Of a stretch of DNA of 64,000 bases, positions 46,550 to 56,003 are shown one piece after another. A program made the translations under genes and the position numbers. Source of the DNA: Novosphingobium sp. JCM 18896 (GTDB taxonomy: Bacteria; Pseudomonadota; Alphaproteobacteria; Sphingomonadales; Sphingomonadaceae). The stretch is taken from assembly GCF_025938095.1 (NCBI RefSeq), contig NZ_JAPCZF010000001.1, positions 992,001 to 1,056,000 of the forward strand, in the 5' to 3' direction. The notes under the pieces are model-generated. The model ran no database searches, was not told where the DNA came from, and was given only the letters and a program-made list of their open reading frames with translations. Positions within the stretch are counted from its first letter, which is position 1. The number at the start of each line of letters is the position of its first letter.

Positions 46550-48574
46550 TTACTTGTCCTTCGCCATCTCCGCCCGATAGGCGTCGAGGCTGATCGGTCG
46601 CTCCAGGAAGCTCTGGACCAGCTCCGCTGCGGGCTTGGTGCCGCCCGGTTCGAGCACCATCTTGCGATAGCGCTGCGCCGTCGCCGCATCGCGCAGGCCC
46701 TTGGTCTCGAACCGCGTGAACATGTCGTCGGCGATCACCTTCGACCAGCGATAGGTGTAGTAGAACGCCGAGTAGCCGTTGAGATGGCCGAAGGCGTCCT
46801 GCATCTGCGACCATTCGGGGAAGGGGTTGAGATCATAGGCCGCCGCCAGCTCGCGCGTGCGCGCGCCGACGTCGGCGGGGGCGGTGCCCTGGTGCAGCTT
46901 CAGCGAGATGTTCGACAGGCCCAGCTGGCGCAGGTCGCCCATGCCCTGGTCGAAATAGCGCGCCTTGTTCATCTTCTCGACCAGCGCCTGCGGGATTGTC
47001 TCGCCCTTGGCGTTGACCGCGAAGCCCTTGAGCGTGTCGTAGTCGTAGACCCATTCCTCGAGCATCTGCGAGGGCGCCTCGACGAAGTCCCATTCGGTGG
47101 CAACGCCGCTCTGGCCGGCCCAGCGCGGGGTCTGGCCGCCGAAGATGTGGTGGATCAGGTGGCCGAACTCGTGGAGGAAGGTCTCGACGTCGCGGTGTTC
47201 CATCAGGCCGGTGGTGTGGTCGCCCGCGGGCATGTTCATTACCAGCGCGGCGACGGGGACCATGCGCCCGGCCAGGCCATTGCGCAGCGGCACGGCATTG
47301 GCGTGGTTGTACTTGCCCGGACGCGGATGACTGTCGAAATAGAAGCGGCCGATGACCTTGCCACCATCGAGCATCTCGTAGGCCTCGACCTGCGGATCCC
47401 AGGTCGCGGTCTTCCACGGCCGGATCTGGACGCCGAACAGGTCCTGCGTCAGCTTGAGGATACCGTCGCGGACGTTGTCATAGGCGAAATACTGGCGCGC
47501 CTCCTGGCGGTCATAGGCATAGTCGCGCTTCTGCACCTGCTGCGCCAGGATCGCGTTGTCCCAGAACTCGAAGGTCTTGGCACCGGGGTGTTCGCCCTGA
47601 TGGAAGGCCAGCTTGCGCGCATAGTCGCGCTCGCCCGCGGGGCGCGCGGCCGTGTTCATCTCGGTCAGCAGGTTCTCGATCTTCGCCGGCGTGTCGAGCA
47701 TCTTGTTCTCGACCGCGAGCGTCGCATAGTCCTTGCGGCCGAGCAGCGTCGCCAGCTCCTGGCGCGCGTTGAGCAGGTCCTTGAGCACCGCATCGTTCGC
47801 CGGATAGGCGCGCGTGTTGTAGGCCCGCGACAGACGCTCGCGCAGCGCGGCGCTCTTGGCATAGGTCATGACCGGGGTGTAGTCGGGCGTGTCGGTCGAG
47901 ATCACGACCTTGCCGTCGGCACCGGGCTTGTGCCGGGCGATGTAGTCCGCGGGCAGGCCGTCGAGCTCGGCCGGATCGGCGGTCACGGTCTTGCGGCCAT
48001 CGGCGATGTTCTTGTCGAACTGGGTGCCGAGCTCGGCGATCTTGTCTTGCAGCGCCTGTGCCTTGGCGCGCTGCGCGTCGGGCAGGCCGACGCCGGCACG
48101 CTCGAAGTCGCCGAGCGTGCGCTTGAGATAATATTGCGTGGCGGCATCGGCGCTGGCCGCCGGGATCGCCTTGAGGCGCTCGTAGATCGGGCGCGACAGC
48201 GACAGCTTGCTCGCTTCCGACGAGATGCGCACTTCGCAAGCGCCGCCCGCCGCCCGCCGCGCGTCGTCGGCCATGACCTCGCGGTAGAGCGTGAATTCGC
48301 CACCGGCCGATCCCAGGATGTTGCCGATGTCGTCGAAGCGGCGCAGGGTGCCGTCGACCGTGGCCGGTCCCGTTTCGGCCGCCAGTTCGGCCTGGCGGCG
48401 CTGGATCTCGGCGATCATGTCGTCGCAGCGCTTGGTGATCGCCGCCGCGTCGGCCGGCGTGGCGAAGATGTCGGCGCCGAGGAACGTGTCGACGTTCGTT
48501 TTGGATGCCGCAGCCTGGGCCGTACCGGCCAGCATCGTGGCCGCCAGCAGGCCGGCGGTGACGAGGGTTTTCAT
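46550..48574 (-). CDS. M3 family metallopeptidase, secreted
   Basis: A 674-residue thimet-oligopeptidase-like zinc peptidase. A signal peptide (MKTLVTAGLLAATMLAGTAQA) precedes a long helical domain. The zinc site is HEFGH with His468, Glu469 and His472, preceded by ETFL and followed by the downstream glutamate region. Typical M3 enzymes such as Dcp and PrlC degrade short peptides; the signal here implies a periplasmic peptidase similar to Dcp-type exported members. Normal family length. Confidence 0.9.
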   Translation of the reverse strand: MKTLVTAGLLAATMLAGTAQAAASKTNVDTFLGADIFATPADAAAITKRCDDMIAEIQRRQAELAAETGPATVDGTLRRFDDIGNILGSAGGEFTLYREVMADDARRAAGGACEVRISSEASKLSLSRPIYERLKAIPAASADAATQYYLKRTLGDFERAGVGLPDAQRAKAQALQDKIAELGTQFDKNIADGRKTVTADPAELDGLPADYIARHKPGADGKVVISTDTPDYTPVMTYAKSAALRERLSRAYNTRAYPANDAVLKDLLNARQELATLLGRKDYATLAVENKMLDTPAKIENLLTEMNTAARPAGERDYARKLAFHQGEHPGAKTFEFWDNAILAQQVQKRDYAYDRQEARQYFAYDNVRDGILKLTQDLFGVQIRPWKTATWDPQVEAYEMLDGGKVIGRFYFDSHPRPGKYNHANAVPLRNGLAGRMVPVAALVMNMPAGDHTTGLMEHRDVETFLHEFGHLIHHIFGGQTPRWAGQSGVATEWDFVEAPSQMLEEWVYDYDTLKGFAVNAKGETIPQALVEKMNKARYFDQGMGDLRQLGLSNISLKLHQGTAPADVGARTRELAAAYDLNPFPEWSQMQDAFGHLNGYSAFYYTYRWSKVIADDMFTRFETKGLRDAATAQRYRKMVLEPGGTKPAAELVQSFLERPISLDAYRAEMAKDK

Positions 48575-48729
48575 GGGGTTATGCCTCCGGGACTATGTTC
48601 TGGCCCGTGCTTACGGAGATGTCAGCAGCCGCGCAATTGCCGCTCGTCGATCCCACCGATCGTTCGTCGATCCGGTCTTGCCGCCATTCTTACGTTGTCA
48701 TCCCCGCGCTAAGTCGCCACATCCGCGCG

Positions 48730-51009
48730 ATGCCCGCAAAATCCAAGCCGCAGCCTGGCCTTCCCAGCCGCCAGCAGATCCTCGATTTCATCGCCCAGTC
48801 CGAAGAACCGGCGGGCAAGCGCGAGATTGGGAAATACTTCGGGCTCAAGGGGCAGGAGAAGATCCAGCTCAAATCGCTGCTCAAGGACATGGCCGACGAA
48901 GGCCTGATCGACGGCAAGCGCACCGCCTTTCACCGCTTGGGCGGCCTGCCGAGAGTCACCGTGCTACGCGTGGTCGATACCGAGGACGGCCAGCCGATCG
49001 CTATCCCCGATTCCTGGCAGCCCGATGACGCCACCCCGCCGCCGCGGCTGCGCGTGATCGAGCCCAAGGGCAAGCTGCGCGCACATGGCCCGGCGCTGCG
49101 CAAGGGTGATCGCGTGCTGGCACGGACCGAGGAGGTTGGCAACGGCTGGCTCGCCCATCCGATGAAGAAGCTGCCGGCTTCCGAAGAGCAGTTGCTCGGC
49201 GTCGTCGAGCTCGACGGCGCGGGCAAGCCCTGGCTGGCGCCGGTCGACAAGCGCGTGCGCAACGCCGTGCAGATTTCCGATCTCGGCGGTGCCGAAAAGG
49301 GCCAGCTCGTGCTGGCCGAGCCCGCCGGCCGATCCCCACGCGCCGGCGTCAAGGTCACCGAAGTGCTCGGCGATCCGCTGGCGCCGCGATCGTTCAGCCT
49401 CATCGCCATCCACAAGCACGGCATCCCCAACGTCTTTACCGACGAAGTGCTCAAGGAAGCCGAGACCGCCGCGAAGCTGCCGCTGTCGCAGGACAAGCGC
49501 GAGGACCTGCGCCATCTGCCGATCGTCGCGATCGACCCCAGCGACGCGCGCGACCACGATGACGCGATCTGGGCCGAGCCGGACGGGAAGGGCGGGTTCA
49601 ACGCGCTCGTCGCGATCGCCGACGTCTCGTTCTACGTCCGCCCCGGCGGCTCGCTCGATCGCGAGGCGCGCAAGCGCGGCAACTCGTGCTACTTCCCCGA
49701 CCGCGTCGTGCCGATGCTGCCCGAAGTGCTCTCGGCCGACGTCTGCTCGCTGCGCGCGGGCGAGGACCGGGCGGCCATGGCCTGCCACCTGTCGATCGAC
49801 TCCGAGGGCAAGATCAAGGATTGGCGCTTCACCCGCGCGATCGTCCGCATCGCCGAAGTCATCGCCTATGAAGAGGCCCAGCGCCGCATCGACGAGAACG
49901 AAGCCGGCGATAACCTCAAGAACCTTTGGTCCGCCTGGGGCGCGCTGACCAGGGCGCGCAAGGAGCGCGATCCGCTCGCGCTCGACATGCCCGAACGCCG
50001 CGTCATGCTCGACGAGAAAGGGCGCATCGCCGAGATCCGCCTGCGCGAGGCGCTCGACGCGCACCGCGTGGTCGAGGACTTCATGATCGCTGCCAACGTC
50101 GCCGCAGCCAAGGCGCTCGAAAGCAAGGTCGCGCCCGTCGTCTACCGCCTACACGAGCCGCCGACGCGCGAGAAGCTGGTCGCGCTCAAGGACTACCTGT
50201 CGACCTTCGACAAGAAGCTGGCGCTCGGCCAGGTCATCACGCCGAGCCTGTTCAACCGCCTGCTCAAGGACGTGGCCGACGAGGCCGAGAAGGCGCTGAT
50301 CATGGAAGCCGTGCTGCGCAGCCAGACCCAGGCCTATTATGGCCCGAAGAACCTCGGCCACTTCGGCCTGTCGCTGGGCTCCTACGCGCACTTCACCTCG
50401 CCGATCCGGCGCTATGCCGACCTGCTGGTGCACCGCGCGCTGGTCGATGCCTTCGGGCTCGAACAGCCGACACCCAAAAGCGACATTCCGCCGACCTCGG
50501 GCCTATCGGACCGTGACCGCTCCGATCTCGTGCGCGTCTCCGAAGCGATCAGCGCCGCCGAACGCCGCGCGATGGAGGCCGAGCGCGAGACGATCGACCG
50601 CTACGTCGCCGCTTGGCTATCGGCCCGCGTCGGCGAGGTGTTCGAGACGCGGATCACCGGCGTGCAGAAGTTCGGCTTCTTCGCGACGATCATCGGCCTC
50701 GGCGGCGACGGGCTAGTGCCGGTCTCGACCCTGGGCGACGAGCGCTTCCATTACGACGAGAAGGCACAGGTCCTGGTCGGCGAGGAGAGCCGCACGACCT
50801 ATGCCATGGGCAACCGCCTGCGGCTGCGACTGGCCGAGGCCAATCCGCTGACCGGCGCGCTCAAATTCGAGTTGGAGGAGGGCGGCTCGGCCCCGATCGA
50901 GCCGCGGGGACGTCGCTCGGCACCGCCGCCCAAGCGCAAGGGCGGCTTCATCGTCGGCCCGCGTGGTCGGCCGGCGAACATCCGGCACCAGGGGCGCAAG
51001 CGGAAGTAG
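48730..51009 (+). CDS. rnr: Ribonuclease R
   Basis: A 759-residue 3'-5' exoribonuclease. Order: N-terminal winged-helix (QILDFIAQSEEPAGKREIGKY), cold-shock-like domains, RNB catalytic domain with the aspartates in DPSDARDHDDAIW, S1 domain (VGEVFETRITGVQKFGFFA), and a basic tail (GGFIVGPRGRPANIRHQGRK). It degrades structured RNA and assists quality control under stress. The ATG at 48730 gives the standard N-terminus; an in-frame upstream start at 48595 would add an unlikely segment. Confidence 0.95.
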   Translation: MPAKSKPQPGLPSRQQILDFIAQSEEPAGKREIGKYFGLKGQEKIQLKSLLKDMADEGLIDGKRTAFHRLGGLPRVTVLRVVDTEDGQPIAIPDSWQPDDATPPPRLRVIEPKGKLRAHGPALRKGDRVLARTEEVGNGWLAHPMKKLPASEEQLLGVVELDGAGKPWLAPVDKRVRNAVQISDLGGAEKGQLVLAEPAGRSPRAGVKVTEVLGDPLAPRSFSLIAIHKHGIPNVFTDEVLKEAETAAKLPLSQDKREDLRHLPIVAIDPSDARDHDDAIWAEPDGKGGFNALVAIADVSFYVRPGGSLDREARKRGNSCYFPDRVVPMLPEVLSADVCSLRAGEDRAAMACHLSIDSEGKIKDWRFTRAIVRIAEVIAYEEAQRRIDENEAGDNLKNLWSAWGALTRARKERDPLALDMPERRVMLDEKGRIAEIRLREALDAHRVVEDFMIAANVAAAKALESKVAPVVYRLHEPPTREKLVALKDYLSTFDKKLALGQVITPSLFNRLLKDVADEAEKALIMEAVLRSQTQAYYGPKNLGHFGLSLGSYAHFTSPIRRYADLLVHRALVDAFGLEQPTPKSDIPPTSGLSDRDRSDLVRVSEAISAAERRAMEAERETIDRYVAAWLSARVGEVFETRITGVQKFGFFATIIGLGGDGLVPVSTLGDERFHYDEKAQVLVGEESRTTYAMGNRLRLRLAEANPLTGALKFELEEGGSAPIEPRGRRSAPPPKRKGGFIVGPRGRPANIRHQGRKRK

Positions 51010-51024
51010 GGGCGGGGGCGCAGG

Positions 51025-51185
51025 CCACCCTCACCGCTGCGACTAACCTCACTGCGTTCGGTAAGTCTCGCTCCTCTCCCGCCAGCGGGAGAGGGGGTTA
51101 GGTACCGCCCCCTTCTCCCGCTGGCGGGAGAAGGATAGCGCAGCTTGCCCGCACCGCGGGCTAGCGAAGCTTGGATGAGGGTGGC
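51025..51185. repeat. Composite 160-bp palindromic element
   Basis: It fills the gap between the convergent rnr and universal-stress-protein genes. Outer arms GCCACCCTCA (51025-51034) and TGAGGGTGGC (51176-51185) enclose two perfect hairpins: CCTCTCCCG/CGGGAGAGG (51073-51094) and CCTTCTCCCG/CGGGAGAAGG (51111-51134). It looks like a mosaic intergenic repeat and may act as a two-way terminator. Confidence 0.7.
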
Positions 51186-51190
51186 GCCCC

Positions 51191-51643
51191 TCAACTGACC
51201 CGATCGATGTCCTCGGCATTCAGCGAACCCGGAATCACGAACATCGGGCAGGGCAGGTGCGAGAGGTGGCTGGTGAAGTGCTGGACCAGCGGCCCGGGGC
51301 TGCCGTCCTTGGCCGCGCCGAGCACCAATGCCGACACCTCGGGATGCTCGGCCAGATAGTCGCGCACGACCTTCTCGGCCTCGCCCTGGATCACCGAGAT
51401 CACCGGCATGCGCCCGCTTTCCGACAGCAGGCTGCCCGCGGCGGAACTTGCCAGCGCCTCGGCGCGCGAGCGTGCTTCCTCCTCGATCGTCGCCTGGACG
51501 CCGGCGAAGGCGTTGAACGGCTGCGGCGCGACCACGGCGACCAGATGCACGGTGCCGTCGGTCTTGGCCGCGCGGCGCGAGGCGAAGCGCAGCGCGCTCA
51601 GCGCTTCTTCGCTCTCATCGATCACCACCAGGTAGACGCGCAT
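51191..51643 (-). CDS. Universal stress protein family
   Basis: A 150-residue UspA-type protein. [20 protein letters not shown] opens the first strand and helix. [24 protein letters not shown] contains the G-x2-G-x9-G(S/T)-like nucleotide loop, partly altered. USPs are cytoplasmic stress proteins, some ATP-binding. It is divergent from the pyruvate dehydrogenase E2 gene with a 117-base gap. Confidence 0.82.
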   Translation of the reverse strand: MRVYLVVIDESEEALSALRFASRRAAKTDGTVHLVAVVAPQPFNAFAGVQATIEEEARSRAEALASSAAGSLLSESGRMPVISVIQGEAEKVVRDYLAEHPEVSALVLGAAKDGSPGPLVQHFTSHLSHLPCPMFVIPGSLNAEDIDRVS

Positions 51644-51760
51644 TCTAATAGCCCCCGCTGGTTCTCGATATCCGCCATAGCGACGATCTGTGCAAGGTCC
51701 TTGCCCTGTCCTGGCATTTTGGCCAAGGACGGGACACAGCATCGCCGAGGACCTCCCCAC

Positions 51761-53119
51761 ATGCCCATCGAGATCAAGATGCCCGCGCTTTCGCCGACCA
51801 TGGAGGCCGGCAAGCTGGCCAAGTGGCTGGTCAAGGAAGGCGACGCGGTCCAGGCCGGCGACATCCTCGCCGAAATCGAGACCGACAAGGCAACGATGGA
51901 ATTCGAAGCGGTCGACGAAGGCAAGATCGCCGCGATCACCGTGGCCGAGGGCACCGACGGCGTGAAGGTCGGCACGGTCATCGCCACGCTCGCGGGCGAG
52001 GACGAAGACGCTGCGCCGGCCAAGGCGGAAAAGCCTGCCGAAGAGAAGAAGCCCGAAGCGGCGCAGCCCAAGGCCGCCGCCGAAGAACCCAAGGCTACGG
52101 CCGAGCCCGAAGCGCCGAAGGCCGAAGCCAAGCCCGTATCCACCACATCGCAGACCCAGGAGGGACGTATCCTCGCATCGCCACTCGCCAAGCGCCTCGC
52201 CGCCGAAAAGGGCGTCGATCTTTCCGGCCTGACCGGCTCCGGTCCGCACGGCCGCATCGTCAAGGCCGACATCGAAGGCGCCAAGGCCGGCACCGCGAAA
52301 CCGGCGAACGACCAGGCCGCCTCGCCTGCCGCTGCCAGTGCCCCCGCGGCGACGCCGGCTCCGGCCGCCGCCGACAAGCCGGCCTCGGTCGATATGGCCC
52401 CCGAGACGCGCAAGCTGCTCGACGACCGCATCCCGCACAGCGTCGAGAAGCTCTCGGGCATGCGCAAGACGATCGCCAAGCGCCTGACCGAATCGATGCA
52501 GCAGGCGCCGCACATCTACCTCACGGTCGACATCCAGCTCGACAAGCTGATGGCCCTGCGCGCTGAGCTCAACGACGCGCTCAAGAGCCAGAACGTCAAG
52601 CTCTCGGTCAACGACATGCTGATCAAGGCGCTGGGCAAGGCGCTGATCGTCGTGCCCGAGTGCAACGTGACCTTCGCCGGCAACGAGCTGATCCGCTATT
52701 CGCGCGCCGACATCTCGGTCGCCGTGTCGATCCCCGGCGGCCTGATCACCCCGATCGTCCAGGATGCCGACGGCCGCAGCCTGTCCTCGATCGCCACGGC
52801 GACCAAGGACCTGGCCGAGCGCGCCAAGTCGGGCAAGCTGCTGCCCAGCGAGTACCAGGGCGGCACCGCCTCGATCTCCAACATGGGCATGATGGGGATC
52901 AAGCAGTTCACCGCGGTGATCAACCCGCCGCAGTCGACGATCCTCGCGATCGGCGCGGGCGAGCAGCGCCCCTACGTGATCGACGGCGCGCTCGGCGTCG
53001 CCACGGTCATGTCGGCCACCGGCTCGTTCGACCATCGTGCGGTCGACGGCGCCGACGGCGCACGCCTGATGGCCGCCTTCAAGGAATTCGTCGAGAAGCC
53101 GCTGGGGATGCTGGCCTAA
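51761..53119 (+). CDS. pdhC: Pyruvate dehydrogenase E2 (dihydrolipoyl acetyltransferase)
   Basis: A 452-residue E2 subunit. One lipoyl domain (residues 1-78) carries Lys43 in [12 protein letters not shown]. An Ala/Pro/Lys linker follows, then the E3-binding domain ([20 protein letters not shown], about 135-172), another linker and the acyltransferase core with [11 protein letters not shown]. The opening [11 protein letters not shown] and the SPTME motif indicate a pyruvate rather than oxoglutarate complex. The E1 genes are not in this window. The thioesterase gene starts immediately after the stop. Confidence 0.93.
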   Translation: MPIEIKMPALSPTMEAGKLAKWLVKEGDAVQAGDILAEIETDKATMEFEAVDEGKIAAITVAEGTDGVKVGTVIATLAGEDEDAAPAKAEKPAEEKKPEAAQPKAAAEEPKATAEPEAPKAEAKPVSTTSQTQEGRILASPLAKRLAAEKGVDLSGLTGSGPHGRIVKADIEGAKAGTAKPANDQAASPAAASAPAATPAPAAADKPASVDMAPETRKLLDDRIPHSVEKLSGMRKTIAKRLTESMQQAPHIYLTVDIQLDKLMALRAELNDALKSQNVKLSVNDMLIKALGKALIVVPECNVTFAGNELIRYSRADISVAVSIPGGLITPIVQDADGRSLSSIATATKDLAERAKSGKLLPSEYQGGTASISNMGMMGIKQFTAVINPPQSTILAIGAGEQRPYVIDGALGVATVMSATGSFDHRAVDGADGARLMAAFKEFVEKPLGMLA

Positions 53120-53503
53120 GTGGCCGAAGCGCCCACCACGGAGCCCGTCATCCGCGTTTCGGCCATGCCGGCCGACGCCAATGCCTATGGCGACATTTTC
53201 GGCGGCTGGCTGATGAGCCTTATGGACAGTGGCGCCGGGCTCATCGCCGCACGATATTCGCACGGGCGCGCGGTGACGGTGGCGATGGACGGCATGCAGT
53301 TCCACGCCCCGGTCAAGGTGGGCGACGAAGTTTCGGTCTACGGCAAGCTGGCCAAGGTCGGCCGCACGTCGATGGCCATCCAGATCGAGGCCTGGCGGCG
53401 CGACCGTCACCAGGAAGAGAGCATCAAGGTGACCGAGGCGGTCTTCACCTTCGTCGCGATCGACGAAGCGGGGAAACCCAGAGCGGTCAAACAGGAGAAG
53501 TAG
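53120..53503 (+). CDS. Acyl-CoA thioesterase, YciA/hotdog family
   Basis: A 127-residue hotdog-fold protein. It starts with GTG directly after the E2 stop. Motifs ANAYGDIFGGWLMSLMDSGAG and AVTVAMDGMQFHAPVKVGD match acyl-CoA thioesterases that hydrolyse acyl- or acetyl-CoA-type esters. It lies between the E2 and E3 genes of pyruvate dehydrogenase with no gap on the 5' side and 4 bases on the 3' side, so it is co-expressed with them. The substrate is unknown. Confidence 0.87.
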   Translation: MAEAPTTEPVIRVSAMPADANAYGDIFGGWLMSLMDSGAGLIAARYSHGRAVTVAMDGMQFHAPVKVGDEVSVYGKLAKVGRTSMAIQIEAWRRDRHQEESIKVTEAVFTFVAIDEAGKPRAVKQEK

Positions 53504-53507
53504 CAAC

Positions 53508-54929
53508 GTGTCCGATCAGTATGACGTCATCGTCCTCGGTTCCGGCCCCGGTGGCTATGTCGCGGCGATCCGCGCGGCGCAGCTGGGTCTGAAGACCGCG
53601 ATCGTCGAGCGCGAACTGCTCGGCGGCATCTGTCTCAACTGGGGCTGCATCCCGACCAAGGCGCTGCTGCGCTCGGCCGAGGTGTTCCACAACATGAAGC
53701 ACGCCAAGGACTTCGGCCTGGCAGCGGAGAACATCAGCGCCGACCTCGAGGCGATCGTCAAGCGCTCGCGCGGGGTCGCGGCCCAGCTCAACAAGGGCGT
53801 CACCGGGCTGATGAAGAAGAACAAGATCGACGTGCACATGGGCACGGGCAAGATCACCGGTGCCGGCAAGCTGTCGGTCGAGACCGACGGCAAGACCACC
53901 GAGCTTTCGGCCAAGCACATCATCGTCGCCACCGGCGCGCGCGCGCGCGAACTGCCCAAGAAGACGGGCAAGGCCGACGGCAAGCGCATCTGGACCTATC
54001 GCCACGCGATGACCCCGCCCGAGAAGCCGACGAAGCTGCTCGTGGTCGGCTCGGGCGCGATCGGCATCGAGTTCGCCAGCTTCTATAACGACATCGGCGT
54101 CGACGTGACCGTCATCGAGATGATGGACCGCGTGGTGCCGGTCGAGGACGCCGACGTCTCGGCCTTCCTCGAGAAGCAGCTCAAGAAGCAGGGCATCAAG
54201 ATCCTGACCTCGGCCAAGCTCGAGGACATCCAGCCGGGCGCCGACGCGGTCGCGGTCAAGATCAAGGACAAGGACGGCAAGGTCTCCGACGAGAGCTTCA
54301 GCCACGTCATCGCCGCGATCGGCATCGTCCCCAACATCGAGAACATCGGCCTCGAAGACGTGGGCGTCGAGCCCGACGAGCGCTTCAACATCAAGACCGA
54401 CCCCTACGGCCGCACCAACGTCAAGGGCATCTGGGCGATCGGCGACGTCACCGCCGGTCCGTGGCTGGCGCACAAGGCGAGCCACGAGGGCGTCACCGCC
54501 GCCGAGGCGATCGCGCAGGAGCTGGGCAACAAGGACGTGCACCCGCACGCGCTCGACCGTCGCAACATCCCGGGTTGCACCTATTGCCACCCGCAGATCG
54601 CCAGCGTCGGCCTGACCGAGGCCAAGGCCAAGGAAGCCGGCTACGAGGTCAAGGTCGGCACCTTCCCGTTCATCGGCAACGGCAAGGCGATCGCGCTCGG
54701 CGAGCAGGAGGGCTTCGTCAAGACGGTGTTCGACGGCAAGACCGGCGAACTGCTCGGCGCGCACATGATCGGCGCCGAAGTGACCGAACTGATCCAGGGC
54801 TACGTCGTCGGCAAGACGCTCGAGACCACCGAGGCCGAGCTGATCCAGACGGTGTTCCCGCACCCGACGCTCAGCGAGATGATGCACGAGTCGGTGCTCG
54901 CCGCCTACGGCCGCGTCATCCACATGTAA
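53508..54929 (+). CDS. lpdA: Dihydrolipoyl dehydrogenase (E3)
   Basis: A 473-residue FAD/NAD disulfide oxidoreductase. The FAD motif GSGPGGY is near residue 11, the redox pair Cys42-Cys47 is in CLNWGCIPT, and the NAD motif GSGAIGIEFAS lies in the middle. The C-terminal catalytic His-Glu is in HPHPTLSE. It starts with GTG and has AGGAG upstream. It serves the pyruvate dehydrogenase complex whose E2 gene precedes it. Confidence 0.96.
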   Translation: MSDQYDVIVLGSGPGGYVAAIRAAQLGLKTAIVERELLGGICLNWGCIPTKALLRSAEVFHNMKHAKDFGLAAENISADLEAIVKRSRGVAAQLNKGVTGLMKKNKIDVHMGTGKITGAGKLSVETDGKTTELSAKHIIVATGARARELPKKTGKADGKRIWTYRHAMTPPEKPTKLLVVGSGAIGIEFASFYNDIGVDVTVIEMMDRVVPVEDADVSAFLEKQLKKQGIKILTSAKLEDIQPGADAVAVKIKDKDGKVSDESFSHVIAAIGIVPNIENIGLEDVGVEPDERFNIKTDPYGRTNVKGIWAIGDVTAGPWLAHKASHEGVTAAEAIAQELGNKDVHPHALDRRNIPGCTYCHPQIASVGLTEAKAKEAGYEVKVGTFPFIGNGKAIALGEQEGFVKTVFDGKTGELLGAHMIGAEVTELIQGYVVGKTLETTEAELIQTVFPHPTLSEMMHESVLAAYGRVIHM

Positions 54930-54935
54930 GGTGAA

Positions 54936-54961
54936 AGCCCTCTCCGTTCGCGGGGAGGGCT
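54936..54961. terminator. Hairpin between convergent lpdA and PilZ genes
   Basis: AGCCCTCTCC (54936-54945) pairs with GGGGAGGGCT (54952-54961) with one G-T pair and a 6-base loop. It lies 7 bases after the lpdA stop. T-runs are short on both strands. It could stop transcription from both sides. Confidence 0.5.
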
Positions 54962-54977
54962 ATTCGCTCCGCTCAGC

Positions 54978-55307
54978 TTAGCGGGGCGCGATGCGGCACT
55001 GCCGCACGATGTGCTCGAACACGGCAACGTGAAGCTGGCTGGTGAACTCGCAGCCGACGGTCTCGTCCTGCAGCCAGCGGATTTCCGCATTCAGCATTTC
55101 CAGGCCAGGGATACGGATGCGCAGCGGCGTACCCCGCTTGGCGCCGGGCAAGGCCGCGATCCGGAAACCGGCCTGCGAGATGTCGTCGAGCTGGACGCGG
55201 GTCCAGGCCCGCGAGCCCAGGCGGACTTCGCAGGACAGGCTGACTTCGGCACGCTCCGCGAAAGCGCGCGTGCAACCGAGATCGGACGATATGGACTCGT
55301 ACTTCAC
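54978..55307 (-). CDS. PilZ domain protein, second copy
   Basis: A 109-residue protein resembling PilZ. ISQAGFR provides the D/NxSxxG-like box, with Asp-Ile-Ser-x-x-Gly and the preceding Asp pair (LDDISQAG). Basic residues lie further upstream (RAFAERAEVSLSCEVRLGSRAW). The N-terminal RxxxR c-di-GMP motif is less clear than in the other PilZ gene of this window, so ligand binding is uncertain. Single gene, convergent with lpdA. Confidence 0.72.
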   Translation of the reverse strand: MKYESISSDLGCTRAFAERAEVSLSCEVRLGSRAWTRVQLDDISQAGFRIAALPGAKRGTPLRIRIPGLEMLNAEIRWLQDETVGCEFTSQLHVAVFEHIVRQCRIAPR

Positions 55308-55370
55308 CGCTGGACTCCCTGCTTCCTCGATAGGCGCCGGAGGTTTCGAAGCGGTTAGCGCAAAGCAGAA

Positions 55371-55946
55371 CTAGATCGCATTCGGACAGGTCTCGAGCCG
55401 GCGCAGTCCTTCCGCCGAGAGGCTGCGGAAGGTGATCGAATGGCGGGTGTCGCGCATCGGCGGCAGTGCGTGCCGCCAGACGTGGCGCGCCTCGCCGGCA
55501 AGCAGATAGATCGACCGCGGCGGCAGGACGACCGCAAGCTCCTCGCCGCTGTCGGGATGACTGAACAGCATCGTCGCCGGAGCGCCGAGCGAGACGCCGA
55601 CGACATGCTCCCATACCGGCTTGTCGCAATGCGGCTGGATCACCGCGCCGGGTGCGTAGCGGTTGAGCAGGCATTCGGCGAGATCGTCGCTGACCAGACC
55701 TGCGAAGGTCGCGGCGGTCTCGGCCAGAGCACGAAACCCCTCGGGCATGGCTACGCAGCGCACGAAGCCGTCGTTCGCGAAATCGTACTTCCAACCGAAC
55801 GAGGCGCTCGCGCGCGGGTTACCGGGATCATAGGCCGAGCATGTCAGATCGGCCGCCTCGATCAGCGCGACGAGTGTGGCTTCCTCTGCGGGCGAGATCA
55901 CCTCGTACGCCAGCTTCAGCCCCGGCGGCAGTCCGGTCGACGACAT
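55371..55946 (-). CDS. AlkB-type 2-oxoglutarate/Fe(II) dioxygenase
   Basis: A 191-residue 2OG-Fe(II) oxygenase of the AlkB-like group. His106 and Asp108 in QPHCDKP, a distal histidine (His159 in RHVWRHAL), and Arg168 and Arg174 in DTRHSITFRS form the iron and 2-oxoglutarate sites. AlkB enzymes repair alkylated DNA or RNA bases, but several subgroups act on proteins. The ATG at 55946 has AGGAGAGG upstream; a GTG three bases earlier is possible. Confidence 0.83.
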   Translation of the reverse strand: MSSTGLPPGLKLAYEVISPAEEATLVALIEAADLTCSAYDPGNPRASASFGWKYDFANDGFVRCVAMPEGFRALAETAATFAGLVSDDLAECLLNRYAPGAVIQPHCDKPVWEHVVGVSLGAPATMLFSHPDSGEELAVVLPPRSIYLLAGEARHVWRHALPPMRDTRHSITFRSLSAEGLRRLETCPNAI

Positions 55947-56003
55947 CACGCCTCTCCTGTGTTTGGCAGCAGGGTGCGCGCGGGCCGCGACCGGGACAAG
56001 TCC

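Noticed and set aside
46784..48712. A 642-codon frame opposite the M3 peptidase
   Set aside because: No homology pattern; the M3 HEFGH site defines the real strand.
51191..53506. A 771-codon minus-strand frame spanning the E2 and thioesterase region
   Set aside because: Only the last 150 codons form a recognisable protein (universal stress protein); the rest is antisense to E2 and the thioesterase.
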